This document shows positions 1-8,406 of a stretch of DNA of 64,000 nucleotides, in pieces. Both the position numbers and the translations under genes were made by a program. The notes beneath the pieces were generated by a model that worked only from the letters and a program-made list of their open reading frames with translations, searched no databases and was not told the origin of the DNA. How positions within the stretch are numbered: position 1 is the stretch's first letter; every line of letters begins with the position of its first letter. Source of the DNA: Pedobacter cryoconitis (GTDB lineage: Bacteria; Bacteroidota; Bacteroidia; Sphingobacteriales; Sphingobacteriaceae); the NCBI RefSeq assembly GCF_014200595.1, contig NZ_JACHCG010000007.1, positions 62,001 through 126,000 of the forward strand, read 5' to 3'.

Positions 1-1123
1 CAAAATTATTCATTTGCTTGCTGAGCTTGAAGTTGAAAAAATCTGCTTTATCTGGATAAGCCTGGTACAATTCAATAAGCCACTTAAGGTTTAACACCTT
101 ATCTTTCCTAAGGTTTGAAATATTATAATTTCTCAGGTCTAAACCATAACATTCCTGATTTTGATGCAAAGGGGTTTCTGCCATTCCTTTGATACTTTTA
201 GGTGTGAAAGAAAAGCTATATTTTCCTTTCAGTGCGGGAGCGCCCAAAACAGTAAATGGAAACTGAGTTCCGCGCCCCTGACTTAAATAAGTTCCTTCAA
301 ACAGGCACAGTGTGGGGTAAAGTAAAATAGATTGCTGTGTATTTAGATTTGGAGATGGCTTAACAGGCAAGTCATAAGGCATATCGTGGGTATAGTCCGC
401 TACCTTAATAATCGTGATCTTGCATTCCACTTTATTTTTCAGCCAGCCTTCTCCATTTAGCATTTGTGCATATTCTCCAACGGTCAGCCCGTGGACAATT
501 GGAATTGGTTTCAGCCCAATGCCCGATACCAGTCTGGAATCCAGAATTGGGCCGTCTATATAAAATCCGTTAGGATTTGGTCTGTCCAGAATGATCAGTT
601 CTTTTTTGTTTTCTGCGCAAGCCTGCATCACATATTGCAGGGTATTGATATAAGTGTAGAAACGTACGCCTACATCCTGAATGTCAAAAACCATGATGTC
701 AACATCAGCTAAATCTGCCGGGGTAGGAATTTCGTGTTTACCATATAAGGAAACTGCTTTGATTCCTGTTTTCTGATCGATTGCATCGTCTACTTTGATT
801 CCCGCGCTGGCATCCCCTCTGAAACCATGCTCAGGACCGAAGATTTTGACAATATTTACACCGCGTTTTAAAAGGCTGTCTACAGACGTGGTTTCATTAA
901 TCACAGAAGTTGGATTGACAACCATTCCAACCCGTTTTCCTTGAAGCAGTGGCAGATATTTCTCTGTTTGAGCCGCTCCGGTCAGAATTTTATAGTTCGT
1001 AATTTTCTGTACTGCTGGTTTCAGGCCGGAACTATCGCTATCATTAATTTTAGAGTTAGCACAGGCTTGCAGGCTAAACATAGCCAGGCAAACCGGGAGT
1101 ATTATTGAGGAAGATAGTTTCAT
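1..1123 (-). CDS. NamZ-type exo-beta-N-acetylmuramidase (DUF1343), lipoprotein, 3' end cut off
   Basis: The reading frame opens with ATG at 1123 and is still open at base 1, so the C-terminus lies outside the window; about 374 residues are visible. The N-terminus is a lipoprotein signal: a hydrophobic stretch ends in a lipobox LQAC with Cys near residue 21. Family landmarks are GPEHGFRGDASAG, VFDIQDVGVRFYTY and LDRPNPNG, which are characteristic of DUF1343. Members of this family (NamZ) release N-acetylmuramic acid from the non-reducing end of peptidoglycan fragments. A role in wall recycling in the periplasm or at the outer membrane is inferred from the family. It diverges from the LolE-type permease gene. 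Confidence 0.88.
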   Translation of the reverse strand, partial: MKLSSSIILPVCLAMFSLQACANSKINDSDSSGLKPAVQKITNYKILTGAAQTEKYLPLLQGKRVGMVVNPTSVINETTSVDSLLKRGVNIVKIFGPEHGFRGDASAGIKVDDAIDQKTGIKAVSLYGKHEIPTPADLADVDIMVFDIQDVGVRFYTYINTLQYVMQACAENKKELIILDRPNPNGFYIDGPILDSRLVSGIGLKPIPIVHGLTVGEYAQMLNGEGWLKNKVECKITIIKVADYTHDMPYDLPVKPSPNLNTQQSILLYPTLCLFEGTYLSQGRGTQFPFTVLGAPALKGKYSFSFTPKSIKGMAETPLHQNQECYGLDLRNYNISNLRKDKVLNLKWLIELYQAYPDKADFFNFKLSKQMNNF

Positions 1124-1228
1124 AAGACCTTTTTTTACTTATTATGGTTGAATTCAAAATCAAATAACCATTTTTGCTATTGTCTGTTTTTATTTAACCA
1201 GGCTCTAAGTTACAGTTTATTAAAAATT

Positions 1229-2449
1229 TTGAATACAGAATATTTCATAGCCAGGCGAATTGCCATTAAATCAGAACGCACATTTTCTAAACTGATCGTC
1301 CGTATTGCTATTGCGGGGGTGATGCTGAGTCTTGCGGTCATGATGTTGTCGGTGGCCATTATCAAAGGTTTTAAAACAGAGATACAGGAAAAAGTAAGAG
1401 GATTTGTTGGCGATGTCAGGATTTTTAAACTCGATTTAAATAATTCCTTTGAACTCACACCTTTTGTTCCTACAGCCAAAACTTTAGCTGACCTGAAAGA
1501 AAATAAGGATATCGCTTATTTTCAGTCCTATGCTACAAAACCAGCTATCATTTCTGCAAATGATGAAGTAGAGGGGATTAACTTTAAAGGAGTAGAACGT
1601 AATTTTAACTGGGATTATATCAAGAAACATTTAGTTAGTGGCAGGATCATGGACTTTTCTGACAGTACAAAAGCGACTAAAGAAATTCTGATTTCTTCTT
1701 TCACAGCCAACCGGCTGAAGCTTAAAACCGGAGATAGTTTTGTCATGTACTTTGTACAGAATCCTCCCCGCAAACGTCCGTTTAAGATTGTAGGGATTTA
1801 CGATATCGGGGTAGAGGAAATTGATAAAAGTTTTGTACTTGGAGATATTAACATCATCAGGCGCTTAAATAACTGGCAGCCCAATGAAATTGGAGCGATT
1901 GAAATCAAACTCAAAAACTTCTCCCGTTTGCAGGCAGCCTCCGACAAGATTTATTCGTCCATGGAGATTAACCTTAAATCAGAATCTGTTAAGGAATATT
2001 TTCCGAATATCTTCACGTGGTTATCCCTTCTGGACGTGAATACCAGGGTATTGCTTGTTTTAATGATGATTGTGGGGGTAATTAATATGATTACCGCTTT
2101 GCTGATTATGATCCTGGAAAGAACTAATATGATTGGAATGTTAAAAGCTTTTGGGATGACGGACTTCAGTGTAATGAAGGTGTTTTTATACAATGCCCTT
2201 TATCTGGTTGGAATAGGTTTGTTATTAGGGAATATCCTGGGGCTGGGTTTAGGGTTTCTACAACAGTATACGCATATATTCAGGCTGAATCAAGGGTCTT
2301 ATTACTTATCATATGTGCCTATTGAGTTTCATTTTATTGATGTGCTGATTCTTAATCTGGCCACCATTGTAATTTGTTTTATAGTATTGATCCTGCCATC
2401 TTTACTGGTAAGCAGAATCTCTCCGCTAAAAGCGATACGTTTTAAATAA
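1229..2449 (+). CDS. ABC transporter permease, LolC/LolE (FtsX/MacB) type
   Basis: This is an inner-membrane permease of the lipoprotein-release type: a first membrane segment near the N-terminus, a roughly 220-residue periplasmic domain, then three membrane segments at the C-terminus in the FtsX layout. The motif LERTNMIGMLKAFGMTD after the second helix is typical of LolC/E. I place the start at TTG 1229 (LNTEYFIARRIA), because homologous proteins usually begin just before a xxEYFIAxR motif. An in-frame ATG at 1148 would add 27 atypical residues and cannot be excluded. No ATPase partner lies next to it, as is common in Bacteroidota. It probably helps extract lipoproteins from the inner membrane. 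Confidence 0.85.
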   Translation: MNTEYFIARRIAIKSERTFSKLIVRIAIAGVMLSLAVMMLSVAIIKGFKTEIQEKVRGFVGDVRIFKLDLNNSFELTPFVPTAKTLADLKENKDIAYFQSYATKPAIISANDEVEGINFKGVERNFNWDYIKKHLVSGRIMDFSDSTKATKEILISSFTANRLKLKTGDSFVMYFVQNPPRKRPFKIVGIYDIGVEEIDKSFVLGDINIIRRLNNWQPNEIGAIEIKLKNFSRLQAASDKIYSSMEINLKSESVKEYFPNIFTWLSLLDVNTRVLLVLMMIVGVINMITALLIMILERTNMIGMLKAFGMTDFSVMKVFLYNALYLVGIGLLLGNILGLGLGFLQQYTHIFRLNQGSYYLSYVPIEFHFIDVLILNLATIVICFIVLILPSLLVSRISPLKAIRFK

Positions 2450-2457
2450 CGTTTATA

Positions 2458-2510
2458 TTGAACATAAAAAAGGTTGCAATCTATGAAGATGCAACCTTTT
2501 TTATGTTCAA
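2458..2510. terminator. Bidirectional hairpin terminator
   Basis: A perfect 21-bp inverted repeat (2458-2478 with 2490-2510) has an 11-base loop and A/T runs inside the stem. It sits between two convergent genes, so it can end transcription from both sides. Confidence 0.85.
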
Positions 2511-2521
2511 TATTTAGTTTT

Positions 2522-4930
2522 TTATTTTGCGTTTTTCACATATTTATCTAACCATGAATTCATCTCCCACAGGCAGTGTAAGATGTTTTCTTTACCACGG
2601 TAACCATGGGCTTCATAAGGTAAGAAGACCAACCTTGTTGTTCCACCATGACCTTTGATCGCATTAAACAAACGCTCACTGTTAATCGGGAAAGTACCTG
2701 TATTATCGTCAGAATCTCCATGAATCAATAAAAGCGGGGTTTTAATCTTGTCCGCATAACTGAAAGGGCTCATTTCATAATAGAGTTGTGGAACTTCCCA
2801 ATAAGTACGGTCTTCATTCTGGAATCCAAAAGGAGTCAGTGTTCTGTTATAAGCGCCACTGCGTGCAATACCAGCTTTAAACAGGTTAGTATGTGCCAGT
2901 AAATTTGCAGTCATGAATGCACCATAACTATGTCCGCCTACTGCCATTCTGTTTCTATCTCCAACGCCAAGATCGGCAAGTTTATTGATTGCAGCTTCTG
3001 CATTTAGTTTTAACTGGTCAACGAAAGTATCATTTGGTTTTTTCCCTTCCTTCGCTACAATTGGCATTTCTGCATTGTCAAGCACTGCATATCCTTGTGT
3101 AACCCAGTAAATCGGGGAACCCCAGCTTAACATGGTAAACCGATCTTTAGAACCTCTGATTTGCGCTGCATCAGCCGCAGAGTTAAACTCACGTGGATAA
3201 GCCCAGATCAATGTAGGCAATGGGCCATCTTTAGCTTTGTCATAACCTTTTGGTAAATATAAATTACCTGTAAGATCTATTCCATCAGCACGTTTGTAAG
3301 TGATTTTTTCTTTAGTAGTTCCTTCCAGACCTGGGTATGGATTAGTGAAATCAGTTACTGGTCTGTCGGCCATTCTTAGTACCAGGTTTTTAATATAATA
3401 GTTTGGTACATCTTTTTGTGACTCTTTTCTGGTTAGCAACACTAACTTGTTAGCATCCAATACATCTACAACATATTCGTAAAAACCTTCTGCACTACGC
3501 CAGATAATCTCGTTCTTTTTAGAAGCCAGATCAAATTTCGCCAGGAAAGGTAAATCACCTTTTGGAGAAGAGCCTGTAATATTGTTCATTAATAACTTTG
3601 TTCCGTTATCTACAGTCTGTACAACCTGACGGCCAAAAGCATTTTTTTCTGTAACCGGGCTACCTGGGTTATTGTAATTATCAGTCTCATTTAATTCATA
3701 CAAAGTCTCTATTGTTCCTTTAGTTGGATTATAGCGACTTAATTTGATGGTTTGTTTACCACGAAGTTCTTCTTTAACCAGGGCAAGAGTTTCATTCCCC
3801 CAGATGGTTTCACGGTAACGGGTAACTGTTTTAAAAAGCTCTTTAGCTTCACCAGAGAATGGTGCGCTTAAAGCATAGATTGCATCATGAAATGGTACTT
3901 GTTTTTTGATCAGTCCGCTGTCCAGTGGTTGTGCCCATGTAATCGTTGCTGCCTGATCAGCTCTCCACTCATAACCGCGGGGAACATTCTGTGTATTGTC
4001 ATTTCCGGATGGTGTACTTTCTTTAGAAGGTAATTCGGCCAGAACTTTAATCGATTTACCAGACAGATCCGTAATTTTAACAGTCCTGGGAAAACCATAA
4101 GCAGGAACCAGGTAAGAGAAAGGTTTACTGACTGTTTCCTGCAAAAGATATTTTTTGTCTGGAGAAACATTGACGTCAGCATACATTGCCGGCTGCCCGA
4201 TTAAGGTTTGTGTACCGTTTTTATATTGAACTAATTGTGAGGTGGCAAAGAACTCGAATAATTGCTCATCAAATGGGGTTTTAATTAAATCCTGGTAGGT
4301 TGGGTTTGGCGCAGCTTTACCAATATTCTGTTGTATAGAAGGTCCCTTAGGCATTAATGGTTTAACCGGGATTGCACTGGCTGGTTTTGTAGCTATTCTG
4401 TATAAAATGGTCTGGTCATCTACCCAGGTAATTCCACCACCCAAAGTTACATTTAAAGGTTGTTGGTTAATTTTAACCGCTTTTAAGGTTGCGATATCTA
4501 TAATATATAAATCAACACCTTTTTGAGTGGTCTGTGTAAAAGAGATTTTATTTTGTGAAGGATTCCATGCGGTATTAGCTGCGGCCAGTAAAGCAGGAAG
4601 GCCAGTAATTTTAGCGATTTTTCCTGTTTTAATATTTTTCAGTGTAAAGTCGTTAATAAATGTCTGTCTGCTTGGAGAGAAATTATTAGGGTTGATGCGT
4701 AATCCTGCGATGCGGAATTCAGGCATTGCTAATTCTTCCACAGAAGGATAAGAGTTTCTCGTGCTGAGCAGCATCCATTCTGCTTTGCTATCAAGGCTCA
4801 CTGTAGGTGTAGGGCTGGCTAATAAAAGATCGGCAATTGCTTTAGGTGGCAGTTGGTAGTTGACCGCATCTTGTGCAAATACGCTTGTGGCAGCAGTAAA
4901 TAAAAATAAGGTCAGTAATGTTTTCTTCAT
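2522..4930 (-). CDS. S9 family prolyl-oligopeptidase-like peptidase (S9D, glutamyl endopeptidase type), exported
   Basis: This 802-residue protein has a clear signal peptide (MKKTLLTLFLFTAATSVFAQ), a long beta-propeller-like N-terminal part and a C-terminal alpha/beta-hydrolase domain from about residue 560. The nucleophile motif GGHSYGAFMTANLLAH (Ser near 668) has the form seen in S9D glutamyl endopeptidases. The acid lies in GDSDDNTGTF (near 740) and the His in EAHGYRGKEN (near 775). It should cleave peptides in the periplasm or outside the cell, supplying amino acids. The exact specificity is inferred from the subfamily. It is transcribed alone and ends at the shared terminator at 2458-2510. 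Confidence 0.9.
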   Translation of the reverse strand: MKKTLLTLFLFTAATSVFAQDAVNYQLPPKAIADLLLASPTPTVSLDSKAEWMLLSTRNSYPSVEELAMPEFRIAGLRINPNNFSPSRQTFINDFTLKNIKTGKIAKITGLPALLAAANTAWNPSQNKISFTQTTQKGVDLYIIDIATLKAVKINQQPLNVTLGGGITWVDDQTILYRIATKPASAIPVKPLMPKGPSIQQNIGKAAPNPTYQDLIKTPFDEQLFEFFATSQLVQYKNGTQTLIGQPAMYADVNVSPDKKYLLQETVSKPFSYLVPAYGFPRTVKITDLSGKSIKVLAELPSKESTPSGNDNTQNVPRGYEWRADQAATITWAQPLDSGLIKKQVPFHDAIYALSAPFSGEAKELFKTVTRYRETIWGNETLALVKEELRGKQTIKLSRYNPTKGTIETLYELNETDNYNNPGSPVTEKNAFGRQVVQTVDNGTKLLMNNITGSSPKGDLPFLAKFDLASKKNEIIWRSAEGFYEYVVDVLDANKLVLLTRKESQKDVPNYYIKNLVLRMADRPVTDFTNPYPGLEGTTKEKITYKRADGIDLTGNLYLPKGYDKAKDGPLPTLIWAYPREFNSAADAAQIRGSKDRFTMLSWGSPIYWVTQGYAVLDNAEMPIVAKEGKKPNDTFVDQLKLNAEAAINKLADLGVGDRNRMAVGGHSYGAFMTANLLAHTNLFKAGIARSGAYNRTLTPFGFQNEDRTYWEVPQLYYEMSPFSYADKIKTPLLLIHGDSDDNTGTFPINSERLFNAIKGHGGTTRLVFLPYEAHGYRGKENILHCLWEMNSWLDKYVKNAK

Positions 4931-5077
4931 ATTGATGGGAATTTGTTAATCTGGTAAAACTACAAAATCCAGTTGCCTGATCGGCTTTAATCGTATCAAA
5001 ATATTGATACAATAGGATTTTAAATCCGATATTTTACGGTTTCGCACAGATTATACCGGATATTGTGCTTATTTCCG

Positions 5078-5085
5078 TAAATTTG
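5078..5085 (+). promoter_or_regulatory. Bacteroidota -7 element (TAAATTTG)
   Basis: This exact match to TAnnTTTG lies 28 bases before the GTG start of the DEAD-box-like gene. I see no good TTTG -33 box at the usual spacing, so the promoter is tentative. Confidence 0.45.
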
Positions 5086-5113
5086 GCGAAATATCAATTT
5101 TAACTGAAATACT

Positions 5114-6418
5114 GTGTCGTTAGATAAATTAAAACTAAGTAAGCCCCTGATTACAGCAATGACTGATGCAGGGTACTTAACCCCCAAAGAAATCCAGGCG
5201 AAAACTATGTCTAGAATTCTGGGTGGACAGGATATACTTGCTGTAGGTCCGGAGGGATCAGGTAAAACAACAGCCTATATCCTGGGCGTTTTAATGCGTT
5301 TGAAGTATACGAAAGATGATGCGCCAAAAGTGTTAATCCTGGTGGCTGACAAGGATCGTGCAATTGCTGTAATTGATCAGTTTATTTCATTAAGTAAGAA
5401 CAGAGATCTGAATATTGTTGGTCTTTATGGTACTGGTGGGGTAGAAGCTGAAGTTAATGAATTGGTTTTGGGTATCGATATTGTTGTCGCTACACCAACC
5501 AGAGCAAGAGCCATCTATTTGAAACTGGGTTTGAACCTAAGTAAACTTCAGACTTTTATTGTGGATGATGCTGCATTAATTGTACAACAGGGAATGCAAT
5601 TGCCTGTTTGTGAATTGGCCAGAAGTGCTGGTAAATGTCAGCATTTAGTTTTCACAGAGGTTATTCATGAAAAATTAACTAAAATGACAGATCAGTTCCT
5701 GAATTTCCCTACGGTAATTGAAGTAGAGGATTTTGGGGATGCAAAAACTGAAACTGTTACACAGGTTCTTTACCAGGTTCCGAATTATAAGACTAAAGTA
5801 AATCTGCTGCGTCATTTATTACGTGATGATGAAGTATTCAATAAAGTGGTAGTTTTTGTAAATTCAAGGCTTACTGCACAAAAAGTAGCTATCAGTATCG
5901 CAAGCCCTAAAGAAATGGAGTTTTCTATGTTCAGACCGTTACATTTTGATGAAAATGGTTTTGATGATTTTGAAGATTTCAAACAGAGTGAAGAAGCTAG
6001 AGTATTGGTGGTAGCCAATCAGGGTGAAGGCCCGTTGAATCTGGATGGTATTCCTTTTATCTTCCATTTTGATGTACCTGAAGAAAAGGAAACTTTCCTG
6101 AGCCGTATTATTAAAAACAACGAGAATCCTGAAGAAGTAGTCGCGATTACTTTTGCTACTGATATGGAGCTTGTTCAAGTGAAAAAGATTGAGCAATCAA
6201 TTGGCCGGAAACTTGAATTGATGGAGCTGCCGGAAGAGCTATTTGTAGAGAAAACATTAAGAACAAAAGGTTTTGATAAAAACCGGGTGGTCAAAGTTAA
6301 AGCTGAAGAACCTGCTGGTGGCGGAGCTTACCATGAGAAAAAAGAAAGCAATTCAAAAAATTATAATTATGGTATTGGCCAGAAGGCCAAGATGACTATG
6401 AAGAAAAAACATTCTTAG
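5114..6418 (+). CDS. Degenerate DEAD-box RNA helicase-like protein
   Basis: The 434-residue protein follows the two-RecA-domain layout of DEAD-box helicases: a Q-motif-like region near 23-30 (TPKEIQ), a P-loop GPEGSGKT at 45-52, and TPTRAR at 127-132 in place of TPGR. Several catalytic motifs are not canonical. Motif II is VDDAA at 150-154 rather than DEAD, motif III SAT is absent, and no HRxGRxxR motif VI is visible in domain 2. A basic Lys-rich tail suggests RNA binding. It may bind ATP and RNA without normal unwinding. The start is GTG at 5114, with MSLDKLKLSKPL matching the usual N-terminus. It is monocistronic, with terminators on both sides. Confidence 0.82.
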   Translation: MSLDKLKLSKPLITAMTDAGYLTPKEIQAKTMSRILGGQDILAVGPEGSGKTTAYILGVLMRLKYTKDDAPKVLILVADKDRAIAVIDQFISLSKNRDLNIVGLYGTGGVEAEVNELVLGIDIVVATPTRARAIYLKLGLNLSKLQTFIVDDAALIVQQGMQLPVCELARSAGKCQHLVFTEVIHEKLTKMTDQFLNFPTVIEVEDFGDAKTETVTQVLYQVPNYKTKVNLLRHLLRDDEVFNKVVVFVNSRLTAQKVAISIASPKEMEFSMFRPLHFDENGFDDFEDFKQSEEARVLVVANQGEGPLNLDGIPFIFHFDVPEEKETFLSRIIKNNENPEEVVAITFATDMELVQVKKIEQSIGRKLELMELPEELFVEKTLRTKGFDKNRVVKVKAEEPAGGGAYHEKKESNSKNYNYGIGQKAKMTMKKKHS

Positions 6419-6422
6419 CCTA

Positions 6423-6470
6423 ATAAAAACAAAGGGGCTTGTTTTCACGAACATGCCCCTTTGTTTTTAT
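6423..6470. terminator. Bidirectional hairpin terminator
   Basis: A 16-bp stem (6423-6438 with 6455-6470) is GC-rich at the loop end and has A/T runs at the base. It lies between the convergent DEAD-box-like and Rpn genes. Confidence 0.85.
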
Positions 6471-6488
6471 AATAATTTCAGTGAAGGG

Positions 6489-7394
6489 CTACAAGTCTTC
6501 GATTTCGCTGATTTGTAAATCAGTAATTTCGGCGATCTGCTGAAAAGACAATCCCTTTTCTTTCATTTTAATAACAGTTTTTCGAACATTCTCTTTGATG
6601 CCTTGTTCGATACCTGCTTGGTGACCTTCTTGATGCCCCAATTGGTGCCCCAGCTCTCTGGCTTCGTTAAGGGCGTAATCCAGTACGTTTTGATTATCCC
6701 ATTTCCGCTTTAAATTGTTATCCCACAACATTTTTTCCTCCTTTGTTAGATTGGTGTATTGAGCAATATTAAATAGTTTTTCAAATACCGGTGTGGCGTA
6801 ACCAGCTGGTATTTTATCCATGCTGCCCATATTTTTGAGTGCAAACAGCCATTTATCAAGACCAGTCTCTAATTCATCAGCTGTCTTTACAAACTTATGT
6901 AATTCTATATAAATATAGCCTGGTTTTTCATAAAATACTTTTCCTGTATTTCTGTCACATAGGTTTATTTCGTGAAAATATTGTTCTTTTGAGAAATCAC
7001 TGGCGATGGTATCCTCCAGTAAAGCAATCAAAAACACCTCGGTTAACTTATATCCCCACGAACTTCTCTTGCCTTTAGGGGCCTGGTCGCTAATTAAGCG
7101 GCTGGTATAAAATAGCGCACGCTGTTTAAAATTCTGCTGCTTGCCCCGCTGTATCTCAATAATAAAATGATCATTGTGATCCCCGGTGCAAAGTAAGTCA
7201 AAGATGACCCCACCGTCTTTTTTGAGTTCCCCGGGATGTTCATTCTTATTGTAAATTAAATCTACAATATGCTTTCGGCCATTAAAGACTTCATTCAGAA
7301 AATCTATCAATAAATCTTTATTAGAATCACTTCCAAAGATCTTTTTAAAAGCAAAATCTACCAGTGGATCTATATACTTTGTGGTTTGGAACAT
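6489..7394 (-). CDS. Rpn-family / PD-(D/E)XK nuclease family putative transposase
   Basis: The 301-residue protein opens with MFQTTKYIDPLVDFAFKKIF, the hallmark of the Rpn/PD-(D/E)XK transposase family (TIGR01784 type). Likely catalytic residues are the Asp of VIFDLLCTG and the Glu and Gln of FIIEIQRG, near residues 85-105. Family members such as E. coli RpnA are DNA endonucleases that promote RecA-independent recombination. The tail holds a short imperfect repeat (GHQLGHQEGHQAG, about 250-262) followed by EQGIKENVRKTVIKMKEKG, a helical dimerisation-like end. No inverted repeats or target duplications are visible around it, so it looks like a solitary gene rather than an intact transposon. 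Confidence 0.87.
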   Translation of the reverse strand: MFQTTKYIDPLVDFAFKKIFGSDSNKDLLIDFLNEVFNGRKHIVDLIYNKNEHPGELKKDGGVIFDLLCTGDHNDHFIIEIQRGKQQNFKQRALFYTSRLISDQAPKGKRSSWGYKLTEVFLIALLEDTIASDFSKEQYFHEINLCDRNTGKVFYEKPGYIYIELHKFVKTADELETGLDKWLFALKNMGSMDKIPAGYATPVFEKLFNIAQYTNLTKEEKMLWDNNLKRKWDNQNVLDYALNEARELGHQLGHQEGHQAGIEQGIKENVRKTVIKMKEKGLSFQQIAEITDLQISEIEDL

Positions 7395-7511
7395 ATAAGT
7401 AAGCTTGAAAAATAATTATTATTATTTCTTTTAAGCAAACTTAATTCCCTTTCATGTAATAGTGGTAATTTTTAGTGTAATAGCAGCAACTTTTTCTAAT
7501 TCTTAAATCAA

Positions 7512-8318
7512 TTATAATTTCTTCGCCTCATTCCAGTACACATCCATTTCTGCTAAAGTCATATCCTGCAAAGCCTGGCCATTATCTTTTGCCTTACTTT
7601 CTATATATTGGAAACGCTTGATGAATTTCCTGTTAGTTTTTTCCAAAGCATTCTCAGGATTGATCCCGATAAATCTTGCATAATTGACCAGTGAGAAAAT
7701 AAGATCTCCAAATTCTGATTCTGCTTTTTCAATATCTATTGCCTCATTATCAACGACATTATACTCATTTTTAAACTCTTGAAGCTCCTCTTCTACCTTT
7801 TCCCAAACCTGAGTCTTATTTTCCCAGTCAAAGCCGATCCCTCTTGCTTTTTCCTGAATTCTGCTAGCCTTTACCAAAGCCGGAAGAGAAGCAGGCACAC
7901 CACCCAATACAGATTTGTTGCCTTCCTTTAACTTAATCTGCTCCCAATTACGTTTGACATCATTTTCATCCTGTACCTCCGCATCGCCATAAATATGAGG
8001 ATGGCGATTGACCAGTTTATCACAAACACTGTTCAGCACATCTACGATTGTGAAATCATTAGTTTCTGAGGCGATCTTCGCGTAAAAAACAAGGTGCATC
8101 ATCACATCTCCCAATTCTTTTTTAACCTCAGTTAAATCCCCATCCAGAATCGCATCGGATAACTCATAAGTTTCTTCTATGGTCAGGTGACGTAAGGTCT
8201 CCATCGTTTGCTTTCTGTCCCACGGACATTCCGTTCTTAAGGTATCAAGTACAGTTAACAGCCTTTGGAATGCAGTAGAAGGATCGGCTGCGGTGATAGG
8301 AGGAATGTGGTTTGGCAT
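7512..8318 (-). CDS. mazG: Nucleoside triphosphate pyrophosphohydrolase MazG
   Basis: MazG hydrolyses NTPs and dNTPs to the monophosphate and pyrophosphate, for housecleaning of non-canonical nucleotides. The 268-residue length fits the two-domain form. The N-terminal domain shows LRTECPWDRKQT, then LTIEETYELSDAI and KKELGDVMMHLVFYA, giving the ExxE...ExxD magnesium-binding set. The C-terminal domain repeats it with EELQEFK and ESEFGDLIFSLVNYAR. The protein is cytosolic. A terminator hairpin stands between it and the upstream AI-2E-type gene, so it probably has its own promoter. Confidence 0.95.
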   Translation of the reverse strand: MPNHIPPITAADPSTAFQRLLTVLDTLRTECPWDRKQTMETLRHLTIEETYELSDAILDGDLTEVKKELGDVMMHLVFYAKIASETNDFTIVDVLNSVCDKLVNRHPHIYGDAEVQDENDVKRNWEQIKLKEGNKSVLGGVPASLPALVKASRIQEKARGIGFDWENKTQVWEKVEEELQEFKNEYNVVDNEAIDIEKAESEFGDLIFSLVNYARFIGINPENALEKTNRKFIKRFQYIESKAKDNGQALQDMTLAEMDVYWNEAKKL

Positions 8319-8346
8319 GGGATTTTTATTTAATGTAAAGCGCTAA

Positions 8347-8387
8347 AATAACAAACCCATTCTATTTAAAAGAATGGGTTTGTTATT
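8347..8387 (-). terminator. Hairpin terminator after the AI-2E-type permease gene
   Basis: A perfect 17-bp stem (8347-8363 with 8371-8387) has a 7-base loop. It lies between the stop of the permease gene and the start of mazG on the same strand, so it separates the two transcripts. Confidence 0.8.
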
Positions 8388-8406
8388 AAAAAATATTGTA
8401 ATCCTG

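Noticed and set aside
464..712. Plus-strand open frame inside the muramidase gene
   Set aside because: It lies entirely antisense to the NamZ-type gene and has no protein-like features.
1148..1228. N-terminal extension of the LolE-type permease from ATG 1148
   Set aside because: The 27 extra residues (Asn, Cys and Phe rich) do not fit the family, which starts just before the EYFIAxR motif; kept only as an alternative start.
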